From the NCBI GenBank assembly GCA_026713545.1, contig JAPOOG010000165.1:1-46028 (forward strand): a stretch of DNA of 46,028 nucleotides, read 5' to 3'. Both the position numbers and the translations under genes were made by a program. A model generated the notes under the pieces. It made no database searches. It saw nothing but the letters and a program-made list of their open reading frames with translations, and was not told the origin of the DNA. The stretch comes from Bryobacterales bacterium. GTDB taxonomy: Bacteria > Acidobacteriota > Terriglobia > Bryobacterales > UBA6623. Below, in pieces: positions 1 to 9,098 of the stretch. Positions within the stretch are counted from its first letter, which is position 1; each line of letters opens with the position of its first letter.

Positions 1-71
1 CAAGCGGCGCGCGCCTTGTCCTGACGGCCCTCTCACGCACTTCACCTCGCCTCGTGGTGAGACATGAAGGC
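1..71 (+). repeat. Inverted-repeat element, copy A (cut by window edge)
   Basis: This is the right part of the dispersed inverted-repeat family. The core resembles copy B (7599-7790): a shared block containing CTTGTCCTGACG, then CTCTCACGCACTTC, then a GTGGTGAG end. The right terminal repeat is degenerate (GTGGTGAGACATGAAGGCT instead of GTGGTGAGAAATGCAGGCT). The left half lies outside the window. It sits downstream of the DUF1501 gene that ends at 219. The remaining 72-218 stretch holds no gene that I recognise. Confidence 0.75.
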
Positions 72-218
72 TAACCGGAAACGTATTCCTCATGGCCACG
101 ATCATACACGCGAAGAGAGCCCAAACCACCCCAGAGGCCGGCCACGCGGTATTTCCATGGATCTCAATACGCGCGGCGCATGCTTCAGAGTCGATCCAGG
201 ACCCTTCCACAGCGTCTT

Positions 219-1661
219 CTATGCGAGTATCCCGTCGATGACGTGCCCGTGAACATCGGTAAGCCGAATATCCCGCCCGGCGAAGTGGAAGGTGAGTTTG
301 GTGTGGTCGAGGCCCAGCAGGTGCAAGACGGTCGCGTGGAGATCGTGAATCGTGAGGATATTGTCGATCGCCCGGTATCCATACTCGTCCGTCCTTCCGA
401 AGATGGTGCCGCCCTTGACGCCGCCGCCGGCAAGCCACAAGCTGAATCCGTAAGGGTTGTGATCGCGGCCATCCGCCGCTTGCACAAACGGCGTGCGCCC
501 GAACTCGCCGGACCAGAGAACGAGCGTCTCGTCGAGCAGTCCGCGCGCTTTCAAATCCTTGCTCAGCCCGGCGATCGGCTGATCGACCTGACACGCATTG
601 ATCCCGTGGTGCTCCTTCAGCTTGTTGTGCTGATCCCATGGATTGCCGAAGTTCCTCAAGCCGTTCGTCGGAACCATCGTCAGCTCGACGAAGCGCACGC
701 CGCGCTCGACCAGGCGCCGCGCCATCAAACACTGCTTGGCGTAAGCGGCTTTCTGCGGGTTCTCGGAGTCGAAGCCGTAGAGCTTCTTCGTCGCTTCCGT
801 CTCTCCGTTCAGATCGACGATGTCCGGCACGACGGCCTGCATACGGTAAGCCGTCTCATAGTTACGAATGGCAGCTTCAATCGGCGCGTGATCGCCGGTA
901 TCGGAGAGGAAACCTCGATCCATCTCGTCGACGAAGGCCAGCCGACGGCGTTGCAGCGCGTCCGATTCCTTCGGGCGGATATTGTGCAGCGGCTCGTCCC
1001 GATCGGGATAGAGAAACGAGCCCTGATGGGTCGCCGGCAGGAAACCGTTGCCGAAGACGTTGAGGCCGCCCAGGGGTATGCCGCCGCTTCCGAGCACGAC
1101 GAAACCCGGAAGGTTGTCGTTCTCCGTTCCCAGACCGTAGCTGACCCAAGCACCCATGCTGGGGAAACCGGTGAAGGGCTGTCCGGCGTGAAAGTAGAAA
1201 TTGGCCTGGGCGTGCTCCATGAACTTGACGGTCATCGAGCGGATGACCGCGAGATCGTCCGCCACCGACCCCATGTGCGGGAACAGGTCGCTCACGGGGA
1301 TGCCGCTCTCGCCGTAGTGATGGAACTCCCAAGGGCTCGGAAAGATGTCGCCGTCCTGGTTGAACATCGTCCGTTCGGTCTTGAACGGCATCGGTTGACC
1401 GGCTTCCTTGGCCAAGCGTGGCTTGGGGTCAAACGAATCGATGTGCGAAACGCCGCCGGACATGTAGCAAAAGATGACGTTCTTCACCCTGGGCGTGAAG
1501 TGCGGCGGCAACGCGGCGAGCGAGCCGGCCTTTCGCGCGGGACCCGTGTCGGCTTCGTCGGCCATCAGCCCGGCCAGCGCCAGCATTCCGAAGCCGATGG
1601 AGCTGCGCCGCAGCATGTCACGGCGCGTCAAGCGCGGGCGGAAATGGAGATCGCGCGTCAT
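219..1661 (-). CDS. DUF1501 family exported protein, pair 1
   Basis: A 480-residue DUF1501 protein, a family distantly related to sulfatases and alkaline phosphatases whose substrate is unknown. The N-terminus carries a Tat-like signal (TRRDMLRRSSIGFGMLALAG, about residues 12-31), so export in folded form is likely. Family landmarks include MSGGVSHIDSFDPKP near the start, the SMGAWVSYGLG segment, GEFGRTPF and GRDHNPYGFSLWLAGGG, and a C-terminal TDVHGHVID. It starts 6 nt after the stop of the upstream PSD1 cytochrome gene, so the two are almost certainly co-transcribed and probably work together at the cell surface. The same arrangement recurs at 21907-25921. The family call is firm; the biochemical role is not known. 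Confidence 0.93.
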   Translation of the reverse strand: MTRDLHFRPRLTRRDMLRRSSIGFGMLALAGLMADEADTGPARKAGSLAALPPHFTPRVKNVIFCYMSGGVSHIDSFDPKPRLAKEAGQPMPFKTERTMFNQDGDIFPSPWEFHHYGESGIPVSDLFPHMGSVADDLAVIRSMTVKFMEHAQANFYFHAGQPFTGFPSMGAWVSYGLGTENDNLPGFVVLGSGGIPLGGLNVFGNGFLPATHQGSFLYPDRDEPLHNIRPKESDALQRRRLAFVDEMDRGFLSDTGDHAPIEAAIRNYETAYRMQAVVPDIVDLNGETEATKKLYGFDSENPQKAAYAKQCLMARRLVERGVRFVELTMVPTNGLRNFGNPWDQHNKLKEHHGINACQVDQPIAGLSKDLKARGLLDETLVLWSGEFGRTPFVQAADGRDHNPYGFSLWLAGGGVKGGTIFGRTDEYGYRAIDNILTIHDLHATVLHLLGLDHTKLTFHFAGRDIRLTDVHGHVIDGILA

Positions 1662-1667
1662 CGGCTG

Positions 1668-4600
1668 TTACCGAATATAGATGAATTCCTTGAGATTGAA
1701 CAGCGTCTGCCCGAAGTCCTGCCAGACCTGCCGATCGCTCATGATGCGGTCCGCAGCGACATCGTGCTCCACAGCCAAACCGGCAACGAAGGTTTGCGCC
1801 TCGTCAAGATCGCCGGACGAAGGAGCACGGCCCAACGCCTCGAGAAACATCTGCTCAATCCGCCGTCGAGGATCGGCGCTGCCGTCTTTCACGATGCGGT
1901 CGGCCCATTTCCCGGCTTGCTCGATCGCGAACGGACTATTCATCAGCGTGAGCGACTGCGCGGGGACGTTCGTCACATCGCGCTGACCGCGCGTCGTGGC
2001 GGGCTTCGGCACGTCGAAGACCTCCAGAAACGGATGTCTCAGGTTGCGGCGAACTTCCAGATACACACTGCGCCGGCCGCCGCCGTCAAGCGGCCCTTTT
2101 TCCTTATCGCCCTTCGCCCGGCCGGACTCGTGCGCATAGTACGTCTTGACCGAGGGACCGTACATATCCGGCTTCAGCTCACCTGACGCCGCCAGAATCG
2201 CGTCGCGGATCGCTTCGGCTTCCAGACGACGGATGTGGGCGTGCTGCAGAAGCCTGTTTTCGGGATCGGCGGCCTGAGCTTTCCCGGATGCCCGGCTGCT
2301 CATGCGATAGGCCCGAGAAGTCGCGAGCCGCCGCACCATCTCCTTGATCGACCAGCCCTCATCCACAAAGCGGACCGCCAGGTAATCGAGCAACTCGGGG
2401 TGCGTCGGCTCGTCTCCCAGCTTTCCGAAGTTATCAACGGTACGCACGATGCCTTCCCCAAAGAGATGACGCCACATCCGGTTGACCGCCACGCGAGCCG
2501 TCAGAGGGTTACGCGGATTCGCGACTTCTTCGGCAAGGTGCAGGCGCACGTCTCGCGGAGCGCCGAATGGCTTGCCGCCCAACGCCGTCAGGAACTTCCG
2601 TGGGACCGGATCGGCTGGATTCTTGTGATTGCCGCGGACGAACAACGGCTGGGCCGGCGCGGCCTCCTCGAGCAAGCCGGGAGCTCGACGCGGCACCGGA
2701 ATCCCGGCCTCCAAACCGCGGTACTCGGCAACGAGCGGCTGCAACTCGACGAGCTGTCCCAGTGATGTCGGCAGCAAATCGCGGCGCACAAAGTAGTCAA
2801 GGTACGCCGCTTGCTCTTCAGTCAGCGCACCGCCGCGCCATGATTCGACGGCGTCGACCAGCAAATCTCCGAAGCGCCGGGCCAGCTCCTCTTGGAAAGA
2901 CGGCGCCCCCCCGCTCAGGAGATGCAGGATCGGCAGCACCACCTCCTTCGGCGAGCCGCCGTTGTCGTGAAAGACGACGCGGTCGGCTCCGAAGTACGAG
3001 CGGCCGTCGAACAGCGGAACCGGTTTGGAACTGCGATAGGTGTAGTCCTCAAGCGTGGCGAACTGGATGTAGGCGGTGAACCCTTTCCAATAGGTCGCAT
3101 CCCAGCGGACCCACGTCATCTCGTCGTTGGAGAGGTTGAAGCGCTGCCCGTAAATGCCGCCGCGGGGCACAGCATAGTTCTCGATGATCAATTGGACGGC
3201 GCTGACGTTGCCGCCGAGGCCGCGAAGGCTGATCGCATCGTGCTCGATTGTGAACCGCGGCGATTGCAGAATGCCATTGTGCTTCGGCGTCAGCAGGTGC
3301 GTGTAAACACCGCCGGGATAGATCCCGCTGACAACTTGATCTCCGGTGGGCTGAACAAAGAATGCACCGGCCTCAGCGGGCTTATCGGGCATGCCGACAC
3401 CGTAGCGCAGCCATTCGTTGTATTCCATGCCTCCCGGATGCCAGGTCTCTTCGAAGTGGGCCGCATTGAACTCCGTTCGGGACCGAACCTCGTCGCGCCA
3501 ATGGCGGGCCAGACGCGTCCAACCCGATGCAAGTTGGTCCCCTTCTTTCCGGCGAAGAGACTCCCAAACGGCAAGAGGGCTCTCCTCGTCGCAGGCCGCT
3601 TCTTCCAGAGCCTTCTTGATGGCGGCGTCCTGCTCGTAGATCAACCGCAGTTCAAGCTTGCGCGCCGCGTCGATCCAGGCAGCAGCGAGCTTTTCCTTGA
3701 TCCGGACCTTCAGCGCGGCAAGCTTCTCGCGGTGCACATTGAGATCATTCGGGTTGTCGATCGTCGCTTGAATCGGCCGCGCGCCGTAGAAGACGCCGAA
3801 CAGCGAGTAGAAATCCTTCTGACTGATCGCATCGAATTTGTGATCGTGACAGCGCGCGCACGAAACGGTCAGCCCCTGAAAGGCCTTCGAAAAGACATCG
3901 ATCTGATTGTCGGTCCACTTGACGCGGTCTTCCAACGGTTCAACGGGTTGGAAGGCATGCTCGACCATGCGGAAGTGCGCGACGCCGAGGAGGGATTCGT
4001 TGGTCTTGCCGTCGGCGCTCCAACGAGGCTCGGCCAGCAGATCACCCGCGATATGCTCGCGGACGAGCTGATCGTACGGCAAGTCCTGATTGAGAGCGCG
4101 AATCAGGTAGTCGCGGTAGCGCCAGGCCTGGGGAACATCCGGGTCGCCTTCGCTGCCGTGCGATTCCGAATAGCGGACCAGGTCCATCCAGTGGCGCGCC
4201 CAGCGCTCACCAAAGTGGGACGAAGCCAGCAGCCGGTCAACGAGGCGCTCGTAAGCCTCGGGAGAGTCGTCGTTCACAAATGACTCGATCCGTTCCGGAG
4301 ACGGCGGCATCCCGGTCAACGCAAACGAAAGCCGCCGTATCAGAGTGGGCCGGTCCGCCTCTTCCGCCGGTGAGAGTCCTTCGGATTCGAGCCTGGCGAG
4401 AAGGAAGCGGTCGACATCGTTCAACGGCCACGCCTGGTTCCTGACTTCCGGCGGTGAAACCGCCTTCACCGGCTGCCAGGCCCAGTGCGCCTGTTTGCGG
4501 GCATCGAGGTCAAAGCCGGTCTCTGCGGCGGCGAAGTCCCTTGATTCATCCTGCGGCCAGGGCGCTCCCATCTCGATCCACTTCGCCAGCACCGCGATCT

Positions 4601-4964
4601 GATCGCCGGCAAGCATTCCCGTGGGCGGCATCTGAACCGATTCGCCCCGCACGGCATGCATCAGGCGACTTTCATTGGGCCTGCCCGGGACGACCACCGG
4701 TCCGGCTTCGCTGCCTTGCCGCAACCCTTCGGCAGTATCGAGGTAGAGCTTTGCGAAAACCGGCTTGGCCTGAGCGCTATGGCATTGATGGCAGTGCTCA
4801 GCCAGCAACGGACGGACCCGAGATTCGAAGAACTCGAGCTGATCCGTAGTGGGCGCGGCCGCGAACGAAGAAACCGAAAAGAGGGCGTACAACAAACCGG
4901 CCATAGCACAGCCGGCGAGTAGAGAGCCTTTGCTGTGTGACTGCACGTGCATCCGCATCCGCAT
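1668..4964 (-). CDS. PSD1 / DUF1549-DUF1553 cytochrome c-like protein, pair 1
   Basis: A large exported protein of about 1098 residues when started at 4964. The reading frame runs open to 5036, but the signal peptide (LLAGCAMAGLLYALFSVSSFAAA) suits one of the clustered starts at 4964, 4958 or 4952. The N-terminal planctomycete-type cytochrome domain has a haem motif CHQCH at about residues 58-62 and a downstream MPPTG that could supply a Met ligand. DUF1549 follows, with a second CXXCH (CARCHDHKFDAI). DUF1553 fills the C-terminus (NPRNPLTARVAVNRMWRHLF). Between them is an extra segment with a beta-rich stretch, longer than in the paralogue at 21907. It lies 6 nt upstream of the DUF1501 gene. 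Function unknown; a redox role at the envelope is an inference. Confidence 0.92.
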   Translation of the reverse strand: MRMRMHVQSHSKGSLLAGCAMAGLLYALFSVSSFAAAPTTDQLEFFESRVRPLLAEHCHQCHSAQAKPVFAKLYLDTAEGLRQGSEAGPVVVPGRPNESRLMHAVRGESVQMPPTGMLAGDQIAVLAKWIEMGAPWPQDESRDFAAAETGFDLDARKQAHWAWQPVKAVSPPEVRNQAWPLNDVDRFLLARLESEGLSPAEEADRPTLIRRLSFALTGMPPSPERIESFVNDDSPEAYERLVDRLLASSHFGERWARHWMDLVRYSESHGSEGDPDVPQAWRYRDYLIRALNQDLPYDQLVREHIAGDLLAEPRWSADGKTNESLLGVAHFRMVEHAFQPVEPLEDRVKWTDNQIDVFSKAFQGLTVSCARCHDHKFDAISQKDFYSLFGVFYGARPIQATIDNPNDLNVHREKLAALKVRIKEKLAAAWIDAARKLELRLIYEQDAAIKKALEEAACDEESPLAVWESLRRKEGDQLASGWTRLARHWRDEVRSRTEFNAAHFEETWHPGGMEYNEWLRYGVGMPDKPAEAGAFFVQPTGDQVVSGIYPGGVYTHLLTPKHNGILQSPRFTIEHDAISLRGLGGNVSAVQLIIENYAVPRGGIYGQRFNLSNDEMTWVRWDATYWKGFTAYIQFATLEDYTYRSSKPVPLFDGRSYFGADRVVFHDNGGSPKEVVLPILHLLSGGAPSFQEELARRFGDLLVDAVESWRGGALTEEQAAYLDYFVRRDLLPTSLGQLVELQPLVAEYRGLEAGIPVPRRAPGLLEEAAPAQPLFVRGNHKNPADPVPRKFLTALGGKPFGAPRDVRLHLAEEVANPRNPLTARVAVNRMWRHLFGEGIVRTVDNFGKLGDEPTHPELLDYLAVRFVDEGWSIKEMVRRLATSRAYRMSSRASGKAQAADPENRLLQHAHIRRLEAEAIRDAILAASGELKPDMYGPSVKTYYAHESGRAKGDKEKGPLDGGGRRSVYLEVRRNLRHPFLEVFDVPKPATTRGQRDVTNVPAQSLTLMNSPFAIEQAGKWADRIVKDGSADPRRRIEQMFLEALGRAPSSGDLDEAQTFVAGLAVEHDVAADRIMSDRQVWQDFGQTLFNLKEFIYIR

Positions 4965-5139
4965 CCGTGGCCGGCGCCGATCAGACTGGAGCCACAACCA
5001 TTTTAGACCGGGAGCTATTGGGGACAAGCAGTCCATTCGACACAGCGGCTATCGCAACGGGCAAACTCCAACTCGGCTCAAGCAGAACCCCCTTGTCGGG
5101 TTTCTCGTGCACGTCTGTTTTATAGAGATCTTGGTCGAG

Positions 5140-6420
5140 TCAGGATTCGCCCGTCTCATCGTGGGTTCGCCAAAGCAGGCGCAAGCTCAACGTCCAGGCG
5201 GCGGCGGGCAAGAGCATCGCCAATCCTACTCCGAGCGCGGCCGTGCGGGCCGCGACAGCGTGGTCGATCGCCCAGCCGCAACTATAGCTTGCGACCGACG
5301 CCGTCACCATGAAGAGAGCGAGGTCGGCGGCGAAGACGCGTCCTCGAAAGCGGTCGTCCGTACTGAAGTGAAGGAGTGTCATCGAGTAGACCCAAACCAG
5401 CGAGCCGCCGGCATGGGCGACGACCATTGTCCAAGCCGCTACATTCAGGGACCGCGCCTGGCTGAAGACCACGTAGGAAAACGCACCGGCCAGATATCCG
5501 GCGAGCACCGCCCATCGCATCCGGCTTCGGCTCCCGCCGACAAAGGGACCCGCGACCAAAGGGCCGAGCAGCGAACCGACGCCCTGGAACACCAGCAGCA
5601 GGCTCATGCCGAGGGCGGGCACGCCTCCTACGGCGAACTCGCGGCTGCCGATCACGCTCACCAGGACCAAACGCGCCCCGAGGATGCCGAGGCCGAACTT
5701 CAAGGTCAACAGCGACGCGAGTCTCAGGTCGCGGGCGACGTAGCGAAAGCCTTCGACGATGGGACCGAAACCCAAGACCTCACGCCAGCGAAAGCGGGTA
5801 TCGGGATCGACATGGGTTTCGCGTGCCCGCATGCGGTAAATAAACCAGGCCGAGAGGAGAAAAGAGCCGGAGTTCAGCAAGAACACTGTCTCGCGGCCGA
5901 ACCAGGCGACGACAAAGCCTCCGATGGCGGCGCCCGCTGTGACGCTCACGGACCAAGTGGTTCCTGCTACGGCGTTGGCCGTCGCGATGTCGCGATGGCC
6001 CACAACGTTCGGCAGGATGGCGGTGCGCGCCGACTCGAAAAAGGCCGCGGTCGTCACCTCCAAGGCCAACAACACATAGAGAAACCAAATCTGTTCGCGG
6101 GTCCCGACGGTAAGCATTCCGAGCACGACCGCCGAGCGCACAAGGTCGGTGATCAGCATTACGCGCCGGCGGCTGACACGGTCGTTCACCGCGCCGGCTG
6201 TCGGTCCGGCGACGAACATCGGCAGAATCTGCAAGACGGCCGCGAGGGCCACGGTCTCGGCAGACCCTGTCAATTTGAGCAGGAGATCGTAGATGGCGAC
6301 CGAGTAGAACCAGTCACCCGTTCCGCTGACAAGCTGAGCGAGCCACAAACGCCGAAAGTGGACATTACGGCGCAGCAACCGGTAGTAGTTGGGAAGGGTG
6401 ATGCCCGTGTCGTCGTTCAC
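5140..6420 (-). CDS. MFS transporter, MFS_3 / EntS-like
   Basis: A 426-residue polytopic membrane protein with the major facilitator fold. The family loop between helices 2 and 3 is visible as GAVNDRVSRRRVMLITD. About 12 hydrophobic segments are present, and the opening YYRLLRRNVHFRRLWLAQLVSGTGDW is typical of the MFS_3 exporter group. Members export siderophores, drugs or metabolites; no substrate can be read from the sequence. The start is GTG at 6420. It lies 48 nt downstream of trpS on the same strand, so read-through transcription is plausible. Confidence 0.88.
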   Translation of the reverse strand: MNDDTGITLPNYYRLLRRNVHFRRLWLAQLVSGTGDWFYSVAIYDLLLKLTGSAETVALAAVLQILPMFVAGPTAGAVNDRVSRRRVMLITDLVRSAVVLGMLTVGTREQIWFLYVLLALEVTTAAFFESARTAILPNVVGHRDIATANAVAGTTWSVSVTAGAAIGGFVVAWFGRETVFLLNSGSFLLSAWFIYRMRARETHVDPDTRFRWREVLGFGPIVEGFRYVARDLRLASLLTLKFGLGILGARLVLVSVIGSREFAVGGVPALGMSLLLVFQGVGSLLGPLVAGPFVGGSRSRMRWAVLAGYLAGAFSYVVFSQARSLNVAAWTMVVAHAGGSLVWVYSMTLLHFSTDDRFRGRVFAADLALFMVTASVASYSCGWAIDHAVAARTAALGVGLAMLLPAAAWTLSLRLLWRTHDETGES

Positions 6421-6468
6421 TTCGAGGTCCGGCCTGCAGGCTCCAACGGCACATCAACGTCGAGTTGC

Positions 6469-7455
6469 TCAGCCACGATAGAGGCCGGTGCGCTCCCGGA
6501 CGAGATCCATCGTCTGTCGAGCAATGGGAGCGACTCGCTCGGCCCCCTCTTTGAGGATTTGCCGAATCGTCCCGCGGTCGGCCGTCAACTCTTCATAGTT
6601 CTTCTGAATCGGCTCGAGTTGCGAGACCACCATATCCGTAACGGCCTTCTTGAGATCGCCGTAGCGCATCCCGGCGAAGTTCTCCTTCATTTGCTCGTCG
6701 GTCCATCCGGAGAAAGCCTGGAAGATGTTCAACAGATTCCGCACCCCGGCGCCCGGGTCATCGAAGTCGACGCCGGGCTTGGAGTCGGTAACGGCCCTGC
6801 CGATCAGTTTCCTGATGCGGTTCGGCGGATCGAGCAGATTGATGGCGTGGTTAGGACCGGTTGCGGACTTGCTCATTTTTTCCATCGGTTCGTCGAGTCC
6901 CATGACGCGGGCGCCGACAGCGGGCAGCCTGGTCTCCGGAACAACGAACGTCTCGCCGTAGAGCGTGTTGAATCGCTGCGCGATGGCGCGTGTCAATTCC
7001 AGATGCTGCGCCTGGTCCTCGCCAACGGGCACGATGCCTGCCTGGTAGAGAAGGATGTCGGCCGCCATCAACGTGGGGTAACAGAACAGCCCGGCGCCAA
7101 CGGACTCCTGCTGCTCGAGTTTCGCCTTGAACTGTGTCATGCGGCTCAACCAGCCGAAGGGCGTTACGCAAGTGAAGACCCAGGCAAGCTCGACGTGCGC
7201 CGGCACGCTGGACTGCACGAAAATCGCAGCGTGCTTCGGGTCAATGCCCGAGGCCACATAGAGAGCCGCTACGTCTTCAATCTTCTTCTGCAGCTCCTTG
7301 GGCTCCTGATAGACCGTGATGGCGTGATGATCAACGATGCAGAAGATCGGCTCACGGTCGTATTGCATCAGCACCCAGGTTTTCAGAGCACCCAGGTAGT
7401 TGCCGATGTGCAGATTTCCGGTCGGCTGCATTCCGGAGAAGATTCGTGGCTTCAT
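6469..7455 (-). CDS. trpS: Tryptophan--tRNA ligase
   Basis: A 328-residue class I aminoacyl-tRNA synthetase that charges tRNA-Trp with tryptophan using ATP. The HIGH-type motif is HIGN at residues 16-19 within GMQPTGNLHIGNYLGAL, and the KMSKS loop is at 193-197. Length is normal for bacterial TrpS. ATG start at 7455. It is the first gene of a likely two-gene unit with the MFS transporter. The upstream intergenic region to lysR holds repeat copy B. Confidence 0.97.
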   Translation of the reverse strand: MKPRIFSGMQPTGNLHIGNYLGALKTWVLMQYDREPIFCIVDHHAITVYQEPKELQKKIEDVAALYVASGIDPKHAAIFVQSSVPAHVELAWVFTCVTPFGWLSRMTQFKAKLEQQESVGAGLFCYPTLMAADILLYQAGIVPVGEDQAQHLELTRAIAQRFNTLYGETFVVPETRLPAVGARVMGLDEPMEKMSKSATGPNHAINLLDPPNRIRKLIGRAVTDSKPGVDFDDPGAGVRNLLNIFQAFSGWTDEQMKENFAGMRYGDLKKAVTDMVVSQLEPIQKNYEELTADRGTIRQILKEGAERVAPIARQTMDLVRERTGLYRG

Positions 7456-7598
7456 AAGACGGCCAGAGAGGAAACCTCACATTCTACGGGGCGGCTTCTG
7501 AACCTCACAAGCGCGCGACTTTCGAGATCCGTTTGGAGGCAACCTGCGCCGCAGCGGGAGATTCATTCTCCGGGAGCGATGGTATAGTCTAGGCAGCT

Positions 7599-7790
7599 AG
7601 CCTACGTTTCTCACCATCTGACGGCCGAAGCACGCGATACGACCGCCATGACTTCGCTTTTCCTTCGCAACGCTTGCTTACCGTGCTCGATGTACTGCTC
7701 AAGTACACTTGCGCGCGCCAAGCGGCTCGCGCCTCGTCCTGACGGCCCTCTCACGCACTTCGTCTCGCCGCGTGGTGAGAAATGCAGGCT
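7599..7790. repeat. Inverted-repeat element, copy B
   Basis: A 192-bp element between the divergent trpS and lysR genes. The left end AGCCTACGTTTCTCACCA matches the reverse complement of the right end TGGTGAGAAATGCAGGCT at 16 of 18 positions. The core carries GCCATGACTTCG, a CTTGCTTACCGTGCTCGATG block and a GCGCGCCAAGCGG...TCCTGACGGCC block shared with copy C. Short reading frames running through it are not genes. Confidence 0.85.
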
Positions 7791-7833
7791 TGCTGATCGG
7801 AATATTGCCGGAACGTAGGGCAGGGTGCCTCTC

Positions 7834-8775
7834 ATGGACTTTGACCAGTTGCACGCATTCCTGGAAATCGTGCGCCTGAAGAGTTTCTCGAAGGCGGCGC
7901 GCTCGTGCTTTCGCACACAGCCTGCGATCAGCGCGCAGATCCGGCAGATGGAACAAGAGCTTGACACGCAACTCTTCGAGCGCTTCGGGAACCGGATCTC
8001 GTTGACGGCCGCCGGCAAGGTATTCGCCACGTACGCGCAAAAGATTCTCGATACCAGGCGCGAGGCTTTCGATACGGTTCGGGAACTGGAGCGTGTGCCC
8101 CGCGGAGAAGTGATGATCGCGGCGAACGAGGCGACTTGCGTGAACGTGCTGCCGCGCGTTTTCTCGACCTACAAGGGGAAGTTCCCCCACGTGCAATTGC
8201 AGGTGATTCGCTCCTACGGATCTACGATTGTCGATGCCGTGCTCGACAACTCCACGGATTTCGGCATCACGCACATGCCGGTGAGGGAGCGTCGATTACA
8301 GTCGGTGGAAATCCATAACGACGAGATCCGGCTGCTCGTGCCGCCGGGCCACCCGTTGGCGGCGTTGAGGAGCGTGGGCGCGGAACAGATTGTCCAGTAT
8401 CCGTTGTTGCTGCCGAAGAGGGGACGTACACGCAGCCGCATCAATGACTACCTGGATATCTACGAGGACGAGATGGAAGTCTCGATGGAGCTGGAGTCGA
8501 GCGAGATGATCAAGCAATTCGTGATCGCCGAGCTGGGGATCGGCTTCATGGCGGTTACGAATGCTCAGAACGAGCTTCGAAGCGGCGCACTCCTAGCGGT
8601 GCCTCTGGCGCCGCTGCCGATGATCCGCACTCTCGGGCTGATCTATCGCAAGGACAAGGCGCTGTCCCGTGCGGCGCTGGGTTTCATCGATGTGGTGAGC
8701 GAGTTTGCCGGCGCGGAACCGGTCCTCGAAAAGGCGGTCTCCCACGGTCCTCGAAAGGCGTCGAGAGCGTCATGA
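7834..8775 (+). CDS. LysR-family transcriptional regulator
   Basis: A regulator of about 313 residues. The N-terminal winged HTH of the LysR family is clear: MDFDQLHAFLEIVRLKSFSK, then AARSCFRTQPAISAQIRQME, with the recognition helix around TQPAISAQI. The C-terminal part is the periplasmic-binding-protein-like effector domain. ATG at 7834 is preferred over an upstream in-frame GTG at 7825 because the conserved family N-terminus begins at MDFDQL. The last codons overlap the start of the next gene by 4 nt (ATGA), so the small membrane protein downstream is translationally linked. The effector and target genes cannot be read from the sequence; divergent trpS is unlikely to be the specific target. 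Confidence 0.92.
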   Translation: MDFDQLHAFLEIVRLKSFSKAARSCFRTQPAISAQIRQMEQELDTQLFERFGNRISLTAAGKVFATYAQKILDTRREAFDTVRELERVPRGEVMIAANEATCVNVLPRVFSTYKGKFPHVQLQVIRSYGSTIVDAVLDNSTDFGITHMPVRERRLQSVEIHNDEIRLLVPPGHPLAALRSVGAEQIVQYPLLLPKRGRTRSRINDYLDIYEDEMEVSMELESSEMIKQFVIAELGIGFMAVTNAQNELRSGALLAVPLAPLPMIRTLGLIYRKDKALSRAALGFIDVVSEFAGAEPVLEKAVSHGPRKASRAS

Positions 8776-9098
8776 ACCGGGTCTTGAAGACATCTTCGAT
8801 CCGCATCGCGACGGCCCGAAAAGAAGCAAACTTCCGCTCGGTCGAGGAACTCCCGAGCGAGTTGAAGAAGGAAATCAAAAAGGCTCTCGAAGGACCGGAT
8901 ACCGAGACGCTTTATATCGCCAATCAGGCGGCCTACGAGCGCATCGGGGAACTCGCATGGGAGCGTCAGGATTCGGAAAGCGCCGTGGAAGAGAAGCAGC
9001 TCTTCCACCGAAAGCGGCAGGCGCTAGCGACGTTGGGTGCGGTGCTTTCCGCCGCCGCACTCACCTGGGTCGTGCTTACCCTATTCGGTAAACCGTAA
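8772..9098 (+). CDS. Small tail-anchored membrane protein
   Basis: A 108-residue protein that I do not recognise. It is charged and helical through residue 83, including the segment SVEELPSELKKEIKKALEG. It ends in a single hydrophobic helix at about 84-105 (LATLGAVLSAAALTWVVLTL) with a very short tail, which suggests C-terminal anchoring in the inner membrane. The start codon overlaps the lysR stop (ATGA at 8772-8775), which supports a real, coupled gene. Its 3' end overlaps the convergent DUF1015 gene by 23 bp (9076-9098). Confidence 0.7.
   Translation: MNRVLKTSSIRIATARKEANFRSVEELPSELKKEIKKALEGPDTETLYIANQAAYERIGELAWERQDSESAVEEKQLFHRKRQALATLGAVLSAAALTWVVLTLFGKP

Noticed and set aside
180..2186. 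A 668-codon plus-strand frame opposite the DUF1501 and PSD1 genes
   Set aside because: It lies antisense to two well-supported genes and has Arg/Val/Gly-rich composition without domains. Long antisense frames are expected in GC-rich DNA.
2892..4283. A 463-codon antisense frame within the PSD1 gene
   Set aside because: It is fully inside a conserved gene on the other strand, with no homology recognised.
4950..4968. GCATCC tandem units at the PSD1 start
   Set aside because: Only three short units, encoding Met-Arg-Met-Arg at the N-terminus; too short to call a repeat element.
4849..7587. A 912-codon plus-strand frame opposite the PSD1, MFS and trpS genes
   Set aside because: It covers three real minus-strand genes and the gaps between them, and no recognisable domain is present. 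It is a codon-phase shadow.
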